Part shown: piece by piece, positions 25,951 through 34,447 of the stretch
Layout: each line of letters starts with the position of its first letter
Numbering within the stretch: the stretch's first letter is position 1
NCBI GenBank assembly: GCA_019058275.1
Contig: JAHLVW010000047.1
Location: 1-64,000 of the forward strand
Direction of reading: 5' to 3'
Length of the DNA stretch: 64,000 nucleotides
Source: Candidatus Heimdallarchaeota archaeon
Lineage (GTDB): Archaea > Asgardarchaeota > Heimdallarchaeia > JABLTI01
The notes under the pieces: generated by a model
Database searches by the model: none
Seen by the model: the letters and a program-made list of their open reading frames with translations, nothing else
What the model was told of the DNA's origin: nothing
Position numbers and translations under genes: made by a program

Positions 25951-26556
25951 ATGTCTATTTTAGAAAAAGATATGAGAAGTCTTAAGGAAGAAACAATAGA
26001 TTTGCTCAAAATCGCTGAAAGTAATTTACTAATGTCAATTGTTGGATTAAAACCCGATGAGATCTATAAACAAATAACTCCAGAAACAAATCATATTTGT
26101 TGGATTTTTGGGCATTGTGCATCACATATGGATTTTATATTTGGTGAACTGTGTCAAGGAAAAAGATTACTTTCCGATGAAGAACAAGAGCACTACGCTT
26201 ATGATGCTTCTAAAGAGATCGCAATTGGAGAACCTCCAAAATCCTTTGGACAATTAGTAGAAACATATCTAAGAATATCAGAAGATACTTTTGAGTATCT
26301 GAAGAAATTACCTGAAGAAAAATTAAGAGAAAATCCAGAAATAGATGCAGGAAAAGAAATTAAGGAATCATTAATTCAAGCAATAGACAGAGTTGCATTA
26401 CATTATTTGGGACACATGGGACAGATAACGCTAATCCGAAGAGCAATAGGAAATCCTGGAGGAGCATTTGTTGGAGGGATAGCAGAAAAAAATAGAGATC
26501 AAATGTATGCAAAATGGAAGGAGTGGTGGAAGGAAAATAAGGAATTCTTTAAGTAA
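25951..26556 (+). CDS. DinB-like four-helix protein
   Basis: DinB/YfiT-type four-helix bundle, usually a metal-dependent hydrolase or thiol transferase. HICWIFGHCASHMDF (about residues 48-62) supplies the first histidine and HYLGHMGQITLIRRAIG (about 151-167) the HxxxH pair near the C-terminus, the expected metal triad. The frame extends to TTG 25942; AGAAGG precedes ATG 25951. A second, more divergent DinB-like gene lies at 31168-31602. Function unknown; bacillithiol or mycothiol chemistry known for bacterial members is not expected in archaea. Confidence 0.82.
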   Translation: MSILEKDMRSLKEETIDLLKIAESNLLMSIVGLKPDEIYKQITPETNHICWIFGHCASHMDFIFGELCQGKRLLSDEEQEHYAYDASKEIAIGEPPKSFGQLVETYLRISEDTFEYLKKLPEEKLRENPEIDAGKEIKESLIQAIDRVALHYLGHMGQITLIRRAIGNPGGAFVGGIAEKNRDQMYAKWKEWWKENKEFFK

Positions 26557-26638
26557 AAAATAAAAAGCAATCAATCTCAACAATACAATCGAAAAGGTTT
26601 TAAGTTTCAAAATATCAAAAAAAGAATGCTCAAATAAT

Positions 26639-26779
26639 GGAGTGGTAGTGTAGCCAGGCAGCACGGCAGGCTCCAGAAAAAGACTAAAATTATACTGACC
26701 GCTAGGGATGATGTAATTTTGGAGCGGTGCTCTCTTTAGAGAAACTTGCTGGTCGGGAGTTCAAATCTCCTCCACTCCA
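26639..26779 (+). tRNA. tRNA-Trp (CCA) with a ~67-nt intron
   Basis: Acceptor GGAGTGG (26639-26645) pairs with CCACTCC (26772-26778). The D-arm is GTGT/GCAC, the anticodon stem GCAGG (26666-26670) pairs with CTTGC (26745-26749), and the T-arm has loop TTCAAAT. The loop reads CT-CCA-G, giving anticodon CCA for tryptophan at 26673-26675. The intron lies after position 37, about 26677-26743, with boundaries uncertain by one or two bases because of A runs. The intron holds TTGGAGC (26719-26725), complementary to the anticodon loop, plus CTGA (26695-26698) and ATGATGT (26708-26714), which look like D and C boxes. CCA is not encoded. A TATA-like TTTTAA lies about 40 nt upstream. Confidence 0.93.
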
Positions 26780-26868
26780 CTTATTTCTAAATTTATGGTT
26801 TTTGTCTGTTTAAAATCAAAAATATATTATATTAAGATTAGATAATAATCATATTGGAGGGTAATTGC

Positions 26869-28143
26869 TTGCAATCATCAAAATTTAAATTTATCAAAAC
26901 AAAAATTCTCTTTTCTTTTATCATATTTTTATTTATGTCATCAATTTTCTTTATCACAATTTCATCGAAGAAAATTCTAGCATGTAAACTAGCTACAGAT
27001 GATTCAACAATTATAAAAGAGAAAATTACTGATAAGATATATCCATCAGATGACTTATCAGAGAATTCAATATATGTAGAGAACGATGTTATTAGAAGCG
27101 GAAACACTCTGTTTGTAGATAATAATTGGTTATTTCTTATAGAAAATCGGTATAATTTAGAAATCTATAATATTAGCAATGTGATTGAACCTGAAGTAGT
27201 CTATAGTTATTCTGCTCTAAGTGTTAGTTATGATAGCAAAATGATTGTTCAGAATAATTATTTTTACATTTATTGTGAGCATACCGATATTCTTCATGTA
27301 TTAGATTGTACAGATCCAACATTAATTTTTGAACGAACTAGATACACAGATTTAGAGGGCTTAAAGAATTTTGCTGTAAATGATTGGTATTTGTATACAA
27401 TATCAGAGAATAATTTTACTACCTATAATTTTGAGAATTTTTCTGCACTTGATCAATTAGCTAATTATTTTGATGATACGTATAGCTTCCATGATTTTAC
27501 AATAAAAGGTAATTACTCATATGTTCTTGATGAAATGAAGGGATTTGTTATTCTGAATATTACTGACTATTCTAATATTGATTATATAAGTGAAATTACA
27601 CTGAATGAGGAAGAATACAAACCATCCATCTATATTTTTAATGATAATTTGTTTATATTTGAAAGTTTAATTGGATTACATATATTTGATATCTCTAATC
27701 CATTGTCTATAGCTAAGATTTCGTTATATGATGAACTTGCAAATTATAGTATAACTGATATTTTTGTTAAAGGGAATATCCTATATGTACTTCAAAGCGA
27801 TGGTTTTTTCATTTTAGATGGATCTGATTTAGGACAAATACAATCTATTAGCAATTATATAGAATCTAATTTCTATACAATTTTTTATTCATTTATGATC
27901 CAAAACGACTTTGTTTATCTTCACAATACATATACTGCTCATTTTGAACAAAGGACGCCATTATTCATTGTAAATATCACAAATTTAGAATTGCCGATTG
28001 AAGTATATCCAAAATCAAGTAGGGGGTCAGCTGAAATTTTTCTCTTATTGCTTTACATATTTTTAGGAGCAATAGTAGCTATTCCTGTATTTCTATTCCT
28101 TTTTGCAGTTATTAAGAGTATAATAAAAGACATTAAAAAATGA
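26869..28143 (+). CDS. LVIVD-type beta-propeller surface protein, copy 1
   Basis: Predicted secreted, membrane-anchored repeat protein of about 424 residues. An N-terminal hydrophobic helix (KILFSFIIFLFMSSIFFITI) is followed by at least seven repeats of about 45 residues with the pattern L-x-I-Y-N-I/D-I-S-x..P, as in LVIVD proteins (beta-propeller-like), with FLLLLYIFLGAIVAIPVFLFLF plus a basic tail at the C-terminus. Many Asn-x-Ser/Thr sequons suit N-glycosylation by AglB. GGAGGG lies seven bases before TTG 26869, the likely start; TTG 26854 overlaps that site. Its first half resembles copy 2 and its second half mostly copy 3, so it appears chimeric. Confidence 0.82.
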   Translation: MQSSKFKFIKTKILFSFIIFLFMSSIFFITISSKKILACKLATDDSTIIKEKITDKIYPSDDLSENSIYVENDVIRSGNTLFVDNNWLFLIENRYNLEIYNISNVIEPEVVYSYSALSVSYDSKMIVQNNYFYIYCEHTDILHVLDCTDPTLIFERTRYTDLEGLKNFAVNDWYLYTISENNFTTYNFENFSALDQLANYFDDTYSFHDFTIKGNYSYVLDEMKGFVILNITDYSNIDYISEITLNEEEYKPSIYIFNDNLFIFESLIGLHIFDISNPLSIAKISLYDELANYSITDIFVKGNILYVLQSDGFFILDGSDLGQIQSISNYIESNFYTIFYSFMIQNDFVYLHNTYTAHFEQRTPLFIVNITNLELPIEVYPKSSRGSAEIFLLLLYIFLGAIVAIPVFLFLFAVIKSIIKDIKK

Positions 28144-28221
28144 TACAAACATTAACTGAATTATTATTGAATAAGTACTTTAAAATTAAAAGTAAATTTA
28201 CACTCAATAAGATTGAATACA

Positions 28222-28479
28222 ATGACAATAAAGATCGTTTTAGTTGAACCTAAAATATCTGGTAACATTGGTGTTGTAGCTAGAGTAATGAAGAATTTTA
28301 ATTTTGATGAAATTGTTCTAATAAATCCACAAGCTGAAATTGTTGGGGATACTTTTGGATTTGCAAAACATGCGCAAGAAGTTCTTGATAACATCAGAAT
28401 TAAAGGAATAATTACAGCTTTATTCTATCTTTCTAAATTCATGTTTTTGCTCAGTTTTTTAAAAAGGAAAATATCTTAA
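28222..28479 (+). pseudogene. Truncated duplicate of trmJ (5' remnant)
   Basis: The first ~60 codons are almost the same as those of the intact trmJ at 31760: TIKIVLVEPKISGNIG is identical, and VLINPQAEIVGD and FAKHAQEVLDNI differ by few residues. The similarity also reaches upstream through AAATTAAAAGTAAATTTACA. After about 28402 the similarity stops and the frame runs through unrelated residues to a stop at 28479. All the SAM-binding knot, which lies in the C-terminal half of this family, is missing, so no methyltransferase can be made. It marks the end of a tandem duplication that also copied a propeller gene. Confidence 0.85.
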
Positions 28480-28515
28480 ATCAGTAAGTAATATTTATTC
28501 TGAGAGGGTAATCTC

Positions 28516-29841
28516 TTGGAATTTTCAAAAAGAAAATATGCTAGAACAAGATTTCTCTTTTCTTTTATTGTACTTTTACTTATGTCATCAATTTTGTTTA
28601 TCACATTTTCATCGAAAGAACTACTTGCAAGAAAATTTACAACAGATAAATCAATGATTGTAAATGATAGTTTAGCAAATCAGAAATTTCCATCAGATAG
28701 TTTCTATGAAAATTCTATATATAGAGAGGATGATGTTATCAGAAGTGGTAATACTCTATTTGTAAATGATGATTGGTTATTTCTAATAGAAAATTGGTAT
28801 AATTTAGAAATTTATAATGTAAGTGATGTAAATGAACCTGGATTAGTCAAAAATTATACAGCTCCAGATGTTGATTATGACAGCACAATGATTGTTCAAG
28901 ACAATTATCTTTATATCTATAATAAATATTCTAATAGTATTTTTGTTTTAGATTGTACAGATCCAATGTCAATATTTGAAGAAACTAGATATACAGGACT
29001 AGAGGATTTGAGTAATTTTGCAATAAATGATTGGTATTTGTATACAATATCAGAGAATAATTTTACAATATATGATTTTGAGAATTTCTCTACTCTTGAA
29101 CAACTAGATAGCTACTATAATGATTCATACAGTTTCTATGATTTCAATATAAGAGGAAACTATTCTTATGTTCTTGATAGATACAAAGGACCTGTAATTC
29201 TGGATATTTCTAATAATACCGATATACAATATTTAGGTGAAATTATATTTAATGAAGATTATTTCAAAACAGCTATTTACATCAAAAGTGATAGATTGTT
29301 TCTATATGATAATTCTCTTGAATTGTTTATCTTTAATATATCTGATCCATTAAATATAGCATTGATTTCATCATATGAGCTTCATAATTATTCTATAAAT
29401 GATATTATCATTAATGAGAACATTCTGTTTATGTTAGATCCCAATAATCTTTTCATATTTGATATATCTGATTTAGGACAAATACAAGCTATAAGTAACT
29501 ATTCAGCACCTGAATTCAGTACATCTTTTAGTTCTTTTATAGTTCAAAATAATTTCATTTATATTCACAATATATATTATGGACATTTCGTTTCTAGAAA
29601 TCCCTTATTCATTGTGAACATAACCGATCTTGAATCACCTTTACATGTTTTCCCTCCTGATGAATTTGATTTTTGGGATTGGTTGGATGCACTTTCTAAA
29701 GCAATGTTGGCTGTAGCAATTATCACAATTGCTTTACCTCTTACTGGAATAACAATTTTTCTTATCATCTTTTTTGCTAGGAAGAAGAAAAAAACAGTTA
29801 CGGAAGGTATAAATGATAATCAGGAAAAATTAGGAGAGTGA
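28516..29841 (+). CDS. LVIVD-type beta-propeller surface protein, copy 2
   Basis: Close paralogue of copy 1: same N-terminal helix (FLFSFIVLLLMSSILFITF), the same repeat series with NDWYLYTISENNFT and FENFSTLEQL, and about 441 residues. Its C-terminal anchor differs (AMLAVAIITIALPLTGITIFLIIFF followed by KKKK and an acidic tail). GAGGGTAAT precedes TTG 28516, the same spacing as copies 1 and 3, which supports TTG starts for all three. Probably displayed outside the cell and glycosylated; ligand unknown. The gene is five bases from copy 3, so the two are cotranscribed. Confidence 0.82.
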   Translation: MEFSKRKYARTRFLFSFIVLLLMSSILFITFSSKELLARKFTTDKSMIVNDSLANQKFPSDSFYENSIYREDDVIRSGNTLFVNDDWLFLIENWYNLEIYNVSDVNEPGLVKNYTAPDVDYDSTMIVQDNYLYIYNKYSNSIFVLDCTDPMSIFEETRYTGLEDLSNFAINDWYLYTISENNFTIYDFENFSTLEQLDSYYNDSYSFYDFNIRGNYSYVLDRYKGPVILDISNNTDIQYLGEIIFNEDYFKTAIYIKSDRLFLYDNSLELFIFNISDPLNIALISSYELHNYSINDIIINENILFMLDPNNLFIFDISDLGQIQAISNYSAPEFSTSFSSFIVQNNFIYIHNIYYGHFVSRNPLFIVNITDLESPLHVFPPDEFDFWDWLDALSKAMLAVAIITIALPLTGITIFLIIFFARKKKKTVTEGINDNQEKLGE

Positions 29842-29845
29842 TTGT

Positions 29846-31117
29846 TTGAAATTTCCAGATATAAAATATGTTGTTAGAACAAAGATATTAACATTCTATT
29901 TTTTATTACTAATTGTGTTATCTATTTTTAATTCAGCAATTCCTTTAGTTGGTGTTTTGTACAAATCGAATATCCAAGAAAATACTAGCTATTATAAAAA
30001 CAACGTTGCTACTCAAAACAAATTATCTTTAAACAACATAAGAATGACAGTATCTTCTAATAATGGTGTTGTTGGAAGTGGTTCTTCTTTACACGTTAGT
30101 AATTCTTTACTGTATCTTGTAGAACTTCATTATGGTTTGGAGATATATAATATTTCAAATGTAAAGAAACCGAAACTAATTAACTCATTTCAAAATCTAA
30201 GTTTAAGATATGAAAATAAAATGATTATTTCAGAAAATTATATCTATATCTACAATAATCATGATGATTTTTACATATTGGACTATACTAATCCATCATC
30301 TATTACTGAGAGAGCTCATTATTTAATATACGGAGTTATAAATTTTGCAATCAATGATTCATATCTATACGCACTGAAGGAAAATGGGTTAGCAATTTAT
30401 GACATCGAGAATTTTTCAACATTAGAATTAATCGGAGAATATTCCAATAGTTCAGCAAATTATAGAGATTTTGCTTTAAAGAATAATTTTGCTTATATTT
30501 GTGATGAAGAAAAAGGATTTTCAATACTTAATATAACTGATTATACAAATATAAGTCTGGTAAAAGACTATGTTTTAAACGAGAGTAATTATTTTCCTAG
30601 TATCTATATTGATGGAAATAATCTGTATATAGATGAAAATTCAAAAGGTTTACATGTTTACAATATAACCAATCCTCTTGCTGCTTACTCTATCTCATTA
30701 TTTGACGGATTAAATGATGATTTTTCTTCTAATATTTTTGTTGTAGAAAATATCATCTATTTACTTCGTTATAAAGGATTTAGTATACTGGATGCATCAG
30801 ATTTAACATCTATACAACTTCTAAGTAATTTTCAAACTGATCCACATGGACTCTTTTCAGCATTTGAAATTCAAGATAACTATATCTATCTACATAGCAC
30901 AGAAACTGGTCATTTTGAATCAAGAAAACCTTTACATATTGTAAATGTAACTAACTTAGAATTACCAGTTGAAGTTTATCCAAAACTTGGTAATTGGGAT
31001 TCTACTGACTTTTTACTTTTGTTGCTTTACATATTCTTGGGAGCAATTGTAGTTGCTCCAGTATTGCTATTCCTCATTGCAGTTGTTAGGAGTTTAATAA
31101 AAGATATCAAAAGATGA
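29846..31117 (+). CDS. LVIVD-type beta-propeller surface protein, copy 3
   Basis: Third, more divergent paralogue (423 residues). An N-terminal signal/anchor (ILTFYFLLLIVLSIFNSAIPL) is followed by the propeller-like repeats and the C-terminal anchor FLLLLLYIFLGAIVVAPVLLFL plus LIKDIKR, nearly the same as the tail of copy 1. GGAGAGTGATTG precedes TTG 29846. Asn-x-Ser/Thr sequons are frequent, for example NISNV, NATR-like and NVTNL positions. It closes the propeller group; the next gene is on the other strand. Confidence 0.8.
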   Translation: MKFPDIKYVVRTKILTFYFLLLIVLSIFNSAIPLVGVLYKSNIQENTSYYKNNVATQNKLSLNNIRMTVSSNNGVVGSGSSLHVSNSLLYLVELHYGLEIYNISNVKKPKLINSFQNLSLRYENKMIISENYIYIYNNHDDFYILDYTNPSSITERAHYLIYGVINFAINDSYLYALKENGLAIYDIENFSTLELIGEYSNSSANYRDFALKNNFAYICDEEKGFSILNITDYTNISLVKDYVLNESNYFPSIYIDGNNLYIDENSKGLHVYNITNPLAAYSISLFDGLNDDFSSNIFVVENIIYLLRYKGFSILDASDLTSIQLLSNFQTDPHGLFSAFEIQDNYIYLHSTETGHFESRKPLHIVNVTNLELPVEVYPKLGNWDSTDFLLLLLYIFLGAIVVAPVLLFLIAVVRSLIKDIKR

Positions 31118-31167
31118 AAAAACAACATCTAAATCAACAAAAGGTAAGCAACTATTTCTTTTTCTAT

Positions 31168-31602
31168 TTATTCCTTTAAACTTGCTGTTCTCATTTTAAT
31201 TCCAGATCTTTCTCTTAATTGAGCAAAATGTCCTATAGCATGATATAAATTCTGCTGAATTGCACCTTCCATGGTTGATTCTTCTCCCCATTGAAACTTA
31301 AACGTTTCATTTAAATGAGAATCTTTTAATGTTCTAATTGCTTTAATCATCCTAAATACAGCTTTTTCTAGATCATCAATATGCTTATCTGTTGCTTGAA
31401 ATTTGATAGTTTCTTTCAAAAACCAATTACCTGCATCTTCAAAAATGGTTCGAAGTGTGTGATTAAAAGTTTCCAAAACAGTAAATTCATTCTGATTTAT
31501 TCTGTAATCCCAAGCTTCTTCTCTTTCAATGATTTTAATTGTTTTCTCTCCAATTTCCTGCAAATAGTTCCACAAATTAATATAAACATCTATTTTACTC
31601 AT
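31168..31602 (-). CDS. DinB-like small protein
   Basis: 144-residue helical protein with a DinB-like pattern: TVLETFNHTLRTIFEDAGNWF near the first third and NLYHAIGHFAQLRERSG (HxxxH) near the C-terminus. It is divergent from the gene at 25951. The frame reaches GTG 31611, but GTGATTG would serve as the ribosome binding site for ATG 31602. It lies antisense between propeller copy 3 and trmJ, a position that is empty in the duplicated upstream copy of this locus, so it was inserted here or deleted there. Confidence 0.7.
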   Translation of the reverse strand: MSKIDVYINLWNYLQEIGEKTIKIIEREEAWDYRINQNEFTVLETFNHTLRTIFEDAGNWFLKETIKFQATDKHIDDLEKAVFRMIKAIRTLKDSHLNETFKFQWGEESTMEGAIQQNLYHAIGHFAQLRERSGIKMRTASLKE

Positions 31603-31759
31603 GTCAATCACTTGTATGTAATTTCTACTTTTCCAAATTTAATCGTTCCGTATAAAGGAAAACAGTTTTTTATAGAAAACTAATGATTCCTTTATTTCCT
31701 ATTATACTTCAATTCCTATAAGATTAAAAGTAGATTCATACTCAAATAAAATGAATACA

Positions 31760-32491
31760 ATGACAATAAAGATTGTTTTAGTGGAACCAAAAATATCTGG
31801 TAACATTGGTGCAGTAGCTAGAGTTATGAAGAATTTTGATTTTAATGAACTTGTTCTCATAAATCCACAAGCAGATATCGCAGGTGATGCGTTTAGATTC
31901 GCAAAACATGCACAAGAAGTGCTTGATAATATCAAAATATATGATTCCCTCGAGGAGTTTTGTAAAACTGTTACCTATGTTGTAGGAACTACCTCAAAAA
32001 TCAGTACAGATAAAGGTTCAACAAATGTTCGAGTTGCTGTTAGTTCAAATGATCCTAGTTTAGCAAATATATTACAGTTCAAAGGAGATGTTGCTATTCT
32101 TTTTGGTAGAGAGGATTATGGATTAACAAATGAGGAAATAGAGTTTTGTGATATGTCCATTCATATACCAACCTCTGGCGATTATAAAGCTCTGAATCTA
32201 GCTCAATCTGTAGCAATTATTATCTATTCATTACATGTTTTAAAAGAGAGAATTGTTGACACTCATTATCGGGAAGCCAAAAAAGAAGAGAAGGATCTAC
32301 TCATTGAATGGTTTGAAAAAGCTGTAAGTGTACTTGGGTATCATGAAAGGAAAAGCGAATTCTTGGTACGACGTTTCCGAAATATTATGGGAAGATCATT
32401 TGTTTCAGGAAAAGAAGCTGTTTCGTTAGTTGGCGTTTTCAGTCGATCTTACAAACGAATAAAGAAATGTGATGAAATGCATTCGAAGTAA
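31760..32491 (+). CDS. trmJ: tRNA (cytidine/uridine-2'-O-)-methyltransferase TrmJ-like (SPOUT)
   Basis: SpoU/TrmH-family methyltransferase that methylates ribose 32 of tRNAs. Motif 1 is the N-terminal VEPKISGNIGAVARVMKNF, motif 2 VAILFGREDYGLTNEEI and motif 3 IHIPTSGDYKALNLAQSVAIIIYSL; the last two build the trefoil knot and SAM pocket. A helical C-terminal extension (about 165-243) is as in TrmJ. The frame opens at ATG 31751; ATG 31760 (MTIKIV) matches the usual family start. It is the intact member of a duplicated pair. Confidence 0.92.
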   Translation: MTIKIVLVEPKISGNIGAVARVMKNFDFNELVLINPQADIAGDAFRFAKHAQEVLDNIKIYDSLEEFCKTVTYVVGTTSKISTDKGSTNVRVAVSSNDPSLANILQFKGDVAILFGREDYGLTNEEIEFCDMSIHIPTSGDYKALNLAQSVAIIIYSLHVLKERIVDTHYREAKKEEKDLLIEWFEKAVSVLGYHERKSEFLVRRFRNIMGRSFVSGKEAVSLVGVFSRSYKRIKKCDEMHSK

Positions 32492-32637
32492 ACCAAAAGC
32501 GATGAACTATTTACATTTGTTCTTTTTATTTGAGTAAGATTATTAACTCATTCAGAAGATAGTAATTCGATAATTATGACTTTCTTTTTGGTTTAGTTTA
32601 TCGTTTTATGCTAAAAACAAACGAAGAATGATGACTA

Positions 32638-33957
32638 ATGACTGTAGAAATAAGATCTTCACCAATGCCTATTTCAGAATATAAGCTTGGAATAGTCTTT
32701 CGTTATTCACGAGCCAATATCTTTTCATATCATTCGTTAATTGGTGCTTTGGAAATTAATCCTCATCTTTCAGATATTCATGTTTTCATACCAAAACCAG
32801 AGGAGTTTCTACAGGAGATAAATCGTCTTTTAGATATTGAACAATTTAATAATTTGATTATTGGAATATCAGTTCACAGTTTTCAAATGAGTGACATTCA
32901 TCAATTACTTACCATACTAAATTCTCATCCAAAAAGAAACAGACTATTTATTATTGCTGGTGGTCCTCATCCATCTGCTCTTCCTGGTGAGCTTTTGAAT
33001 AATGGTTGTGATGCAGTTGTTATAGGAGAGGGAGAGAAAACTTTTCCTGAATTAGTTTTAGCATTAAGAAACCATGATTTGATTACACGGCTTAAAGGAA
33101 TTGCTTTTCTAAATAATGAAAGGGAAGTCGTTATACGACCAAAAAATAAACCTATTATTTTGGATGAGTATCCTCCTTTTGCACCAAATCATGAACTTTA
33201 TTCTGCTCTCGAGATAACTCGAGGTTGCAAATTTGATTGCACTTATTGTCAAGTACCTTCTCTATTTGGTAAGACAATACGTTATAGAAGCCCAGAAAAT
33301 GCAATCAAATGGGGAAAATATCTCCTTAGTAAAAGAGAAACCTGGGACTTTCGATTTATTACACCAAATGCTTTTGGTTATGGTTCTAAAAAATCCTCCG
33401 AACCAAATGTTAGCTATATCAAAAAATTGCTTTCTGGTTTGAAGAAACTTGAAGCGAAAAAAAGACGTAGAATATATTTTGGAACATTTCCCTCAGAAGT
33501 TCGTCCTGAATCTGTAACAGAGGATACTTTGAATCTTACCAAGGAATACTGTGATAATGATAATTTAACTATGGGTGCACAATCTGGTAGTCCAAAAATT
33601 TTGAAGAAAATTAAAAGAGGGCACACAGTTGAGCAAGCTATCAATGCTGTAGATTTAGCAAATGATTTCGGTTTCGTTATGAACGTTGACTTTATCTTAG
33701 GATTCCCAGAAGAGACTATTGAAGAACAATACGAAACAATAGATCTTTGCAAGCAACTTATTGCTAAAAATTGCAGAATTCACATGCATTATCTTATACC
33801 ATTACCCGGAACGAAATATTTCAATTCAAAACCAACATCAATAGCTCTGGAAATTTTGAAGACTATTAGAAAGTGGTCAAATGATGGAGTTATTTTTGGT
33901 TCATGGCAGCATCAATATGATCTTATAAGAAATAATACAAATGATAGTAAAAATTAG
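32638..33957 (+). CDS. B12-binding-domain radical SAM protein (MJ_1487-like)
   Basis: N-terminal cobalamin-binding-like Rossmann domain (about residues 15-170, with IIAGGPHPSALPGELLNNGCDAVVIGEGE) and a radical SAM domain (about 190-400) with CKFDCTYCQVPSLFGKTIRYRSPEN holding CxxxCxxC. The sequence after the cluster matches the archaeal family described as TIGR04013/MJ_1487, which also has FITPNAFGYG. The canonical DxHxxG cobalamin-ligand motif is not evident. Typical relatives are methyltransferases or methylthiotransferases, but this family has no assigned substrate as far as I know. ATG 32638 is the start. Confidence 0.85.
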   Translation: MTVEIRSSPMPISEYKLGIVFRYSRANIFSYHSLIGALEINPHLSDIHVFIPKPEEFLQEINRLLDIEQFNNLIIGISVHSFQMSDIHQLLTILNSHPKRNRLFIIAGGPHPSALPGELLNNGCDAVVIGEGEKTFPELVLALRNHDLITRLKGIAFLNNEREVVIRPKNKPIILDEYPPFAPNHELYSALEITRGCKFDCTYCQVPSLFGKTIRYRSPENAIKWGKYLLSKRETWDFRFITPNAFGYGSKKSSEPNVSYIKKLLSGLKKLEAKKRRRIYFGTFPSEVRPESVTEDTLNLTKEYCDNDNLTMGAQSGSPKILKKIKRGHTVEQAINAVDLANDFGFVMNVDFILGFPEETIEEQYETIDLCKQLIAKNCRIHMHYLIPLPGTKYFNSKPTSIALEILKTIRKWSNDGVIFGSWQHQYDLIRNNTNDSKN

Positions 33958-33968
33958 AATTCTATTTG

Positions 33969-34334
33969 TTATTTTTCATTTTCGTCTGAGGAATCATCAT
34001 CATCAATGATTATTAACCTAGTGTTTTCAGTATTTTCTTCTTCTTGCCACATGCTCTTCATTCTGCGCTCATATTCTTTCTTCCGATATTTTTTGTCTCT
34101 TAACAATTGAATATAAACTTCTCTTCCTTCTCCAGAAAGAGAGTACATCACACCAGCATGACAAGTAATGATTTTATAATTTCTAAACTCTCTCAAAATA
34201 GAATTAATTGTTAATGGGCTTAGATCTGTCAGTTCAACTATCTCAAACTTGTTTATAATATCATTATCCCCTATTGCTCTGAGAACATCGCGACGAGCTT
34301 GAGAGCGTATTGGATCTCTTTTATAGTCAGTCAT
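33969..34334 (-). CDS. Small winged-helix DNA-binding protein
   Basis: 121 residues. Residues 10-75 look like a winged helix: RDVLRAIGDNDIINKFEIVELTDLSPLTINSILREFRNYKIITCHAGVMYSLSGEG, with helix 2-turn-helix 3 at IVELTDLSPLTINSILREF and a wing after it. The tail is basic, then ends in a run of Asp/Ser (DDDDSSDE). It is probably a transcription regulator. ATG 34334 is the start. It lies convergent with the B12/radical SAM gene, and 110 nt downstream of the large zinc-ribbon coiled-coil gene, so it may be cotranscribed with that gene. Confidence 0.65.
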   Translation of the reverse strand: MTDYKRDPIRSQARRDVLRAIGDNDIINKFEIVELTDLSPLTINSILREFRNYKIITCHAGVMYSLSGEGREVYIQLLRDKKYRKKEYERRMKSMWQEEENTENTRLIIIDDDDSSDENEK

Positions 34335-34447
34335 TTTTCAACAAGATCCCTGAGTAGAGAATTATATAATCCTCTACAGCAATTTTATTTAAACTTCAAC
34401 TTTCATGCAATTTACTAATTATCTCTTCTTTATAGCTCTTCTTGTTT

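Noticed and set aside
28213..28479. Apparent complete small gene of 88 codons
   Set aside because: Its first 60 codons match trmJ and the rest is unrelated; the SAM-binding half is missing, so it is called a remnant, not a gene.
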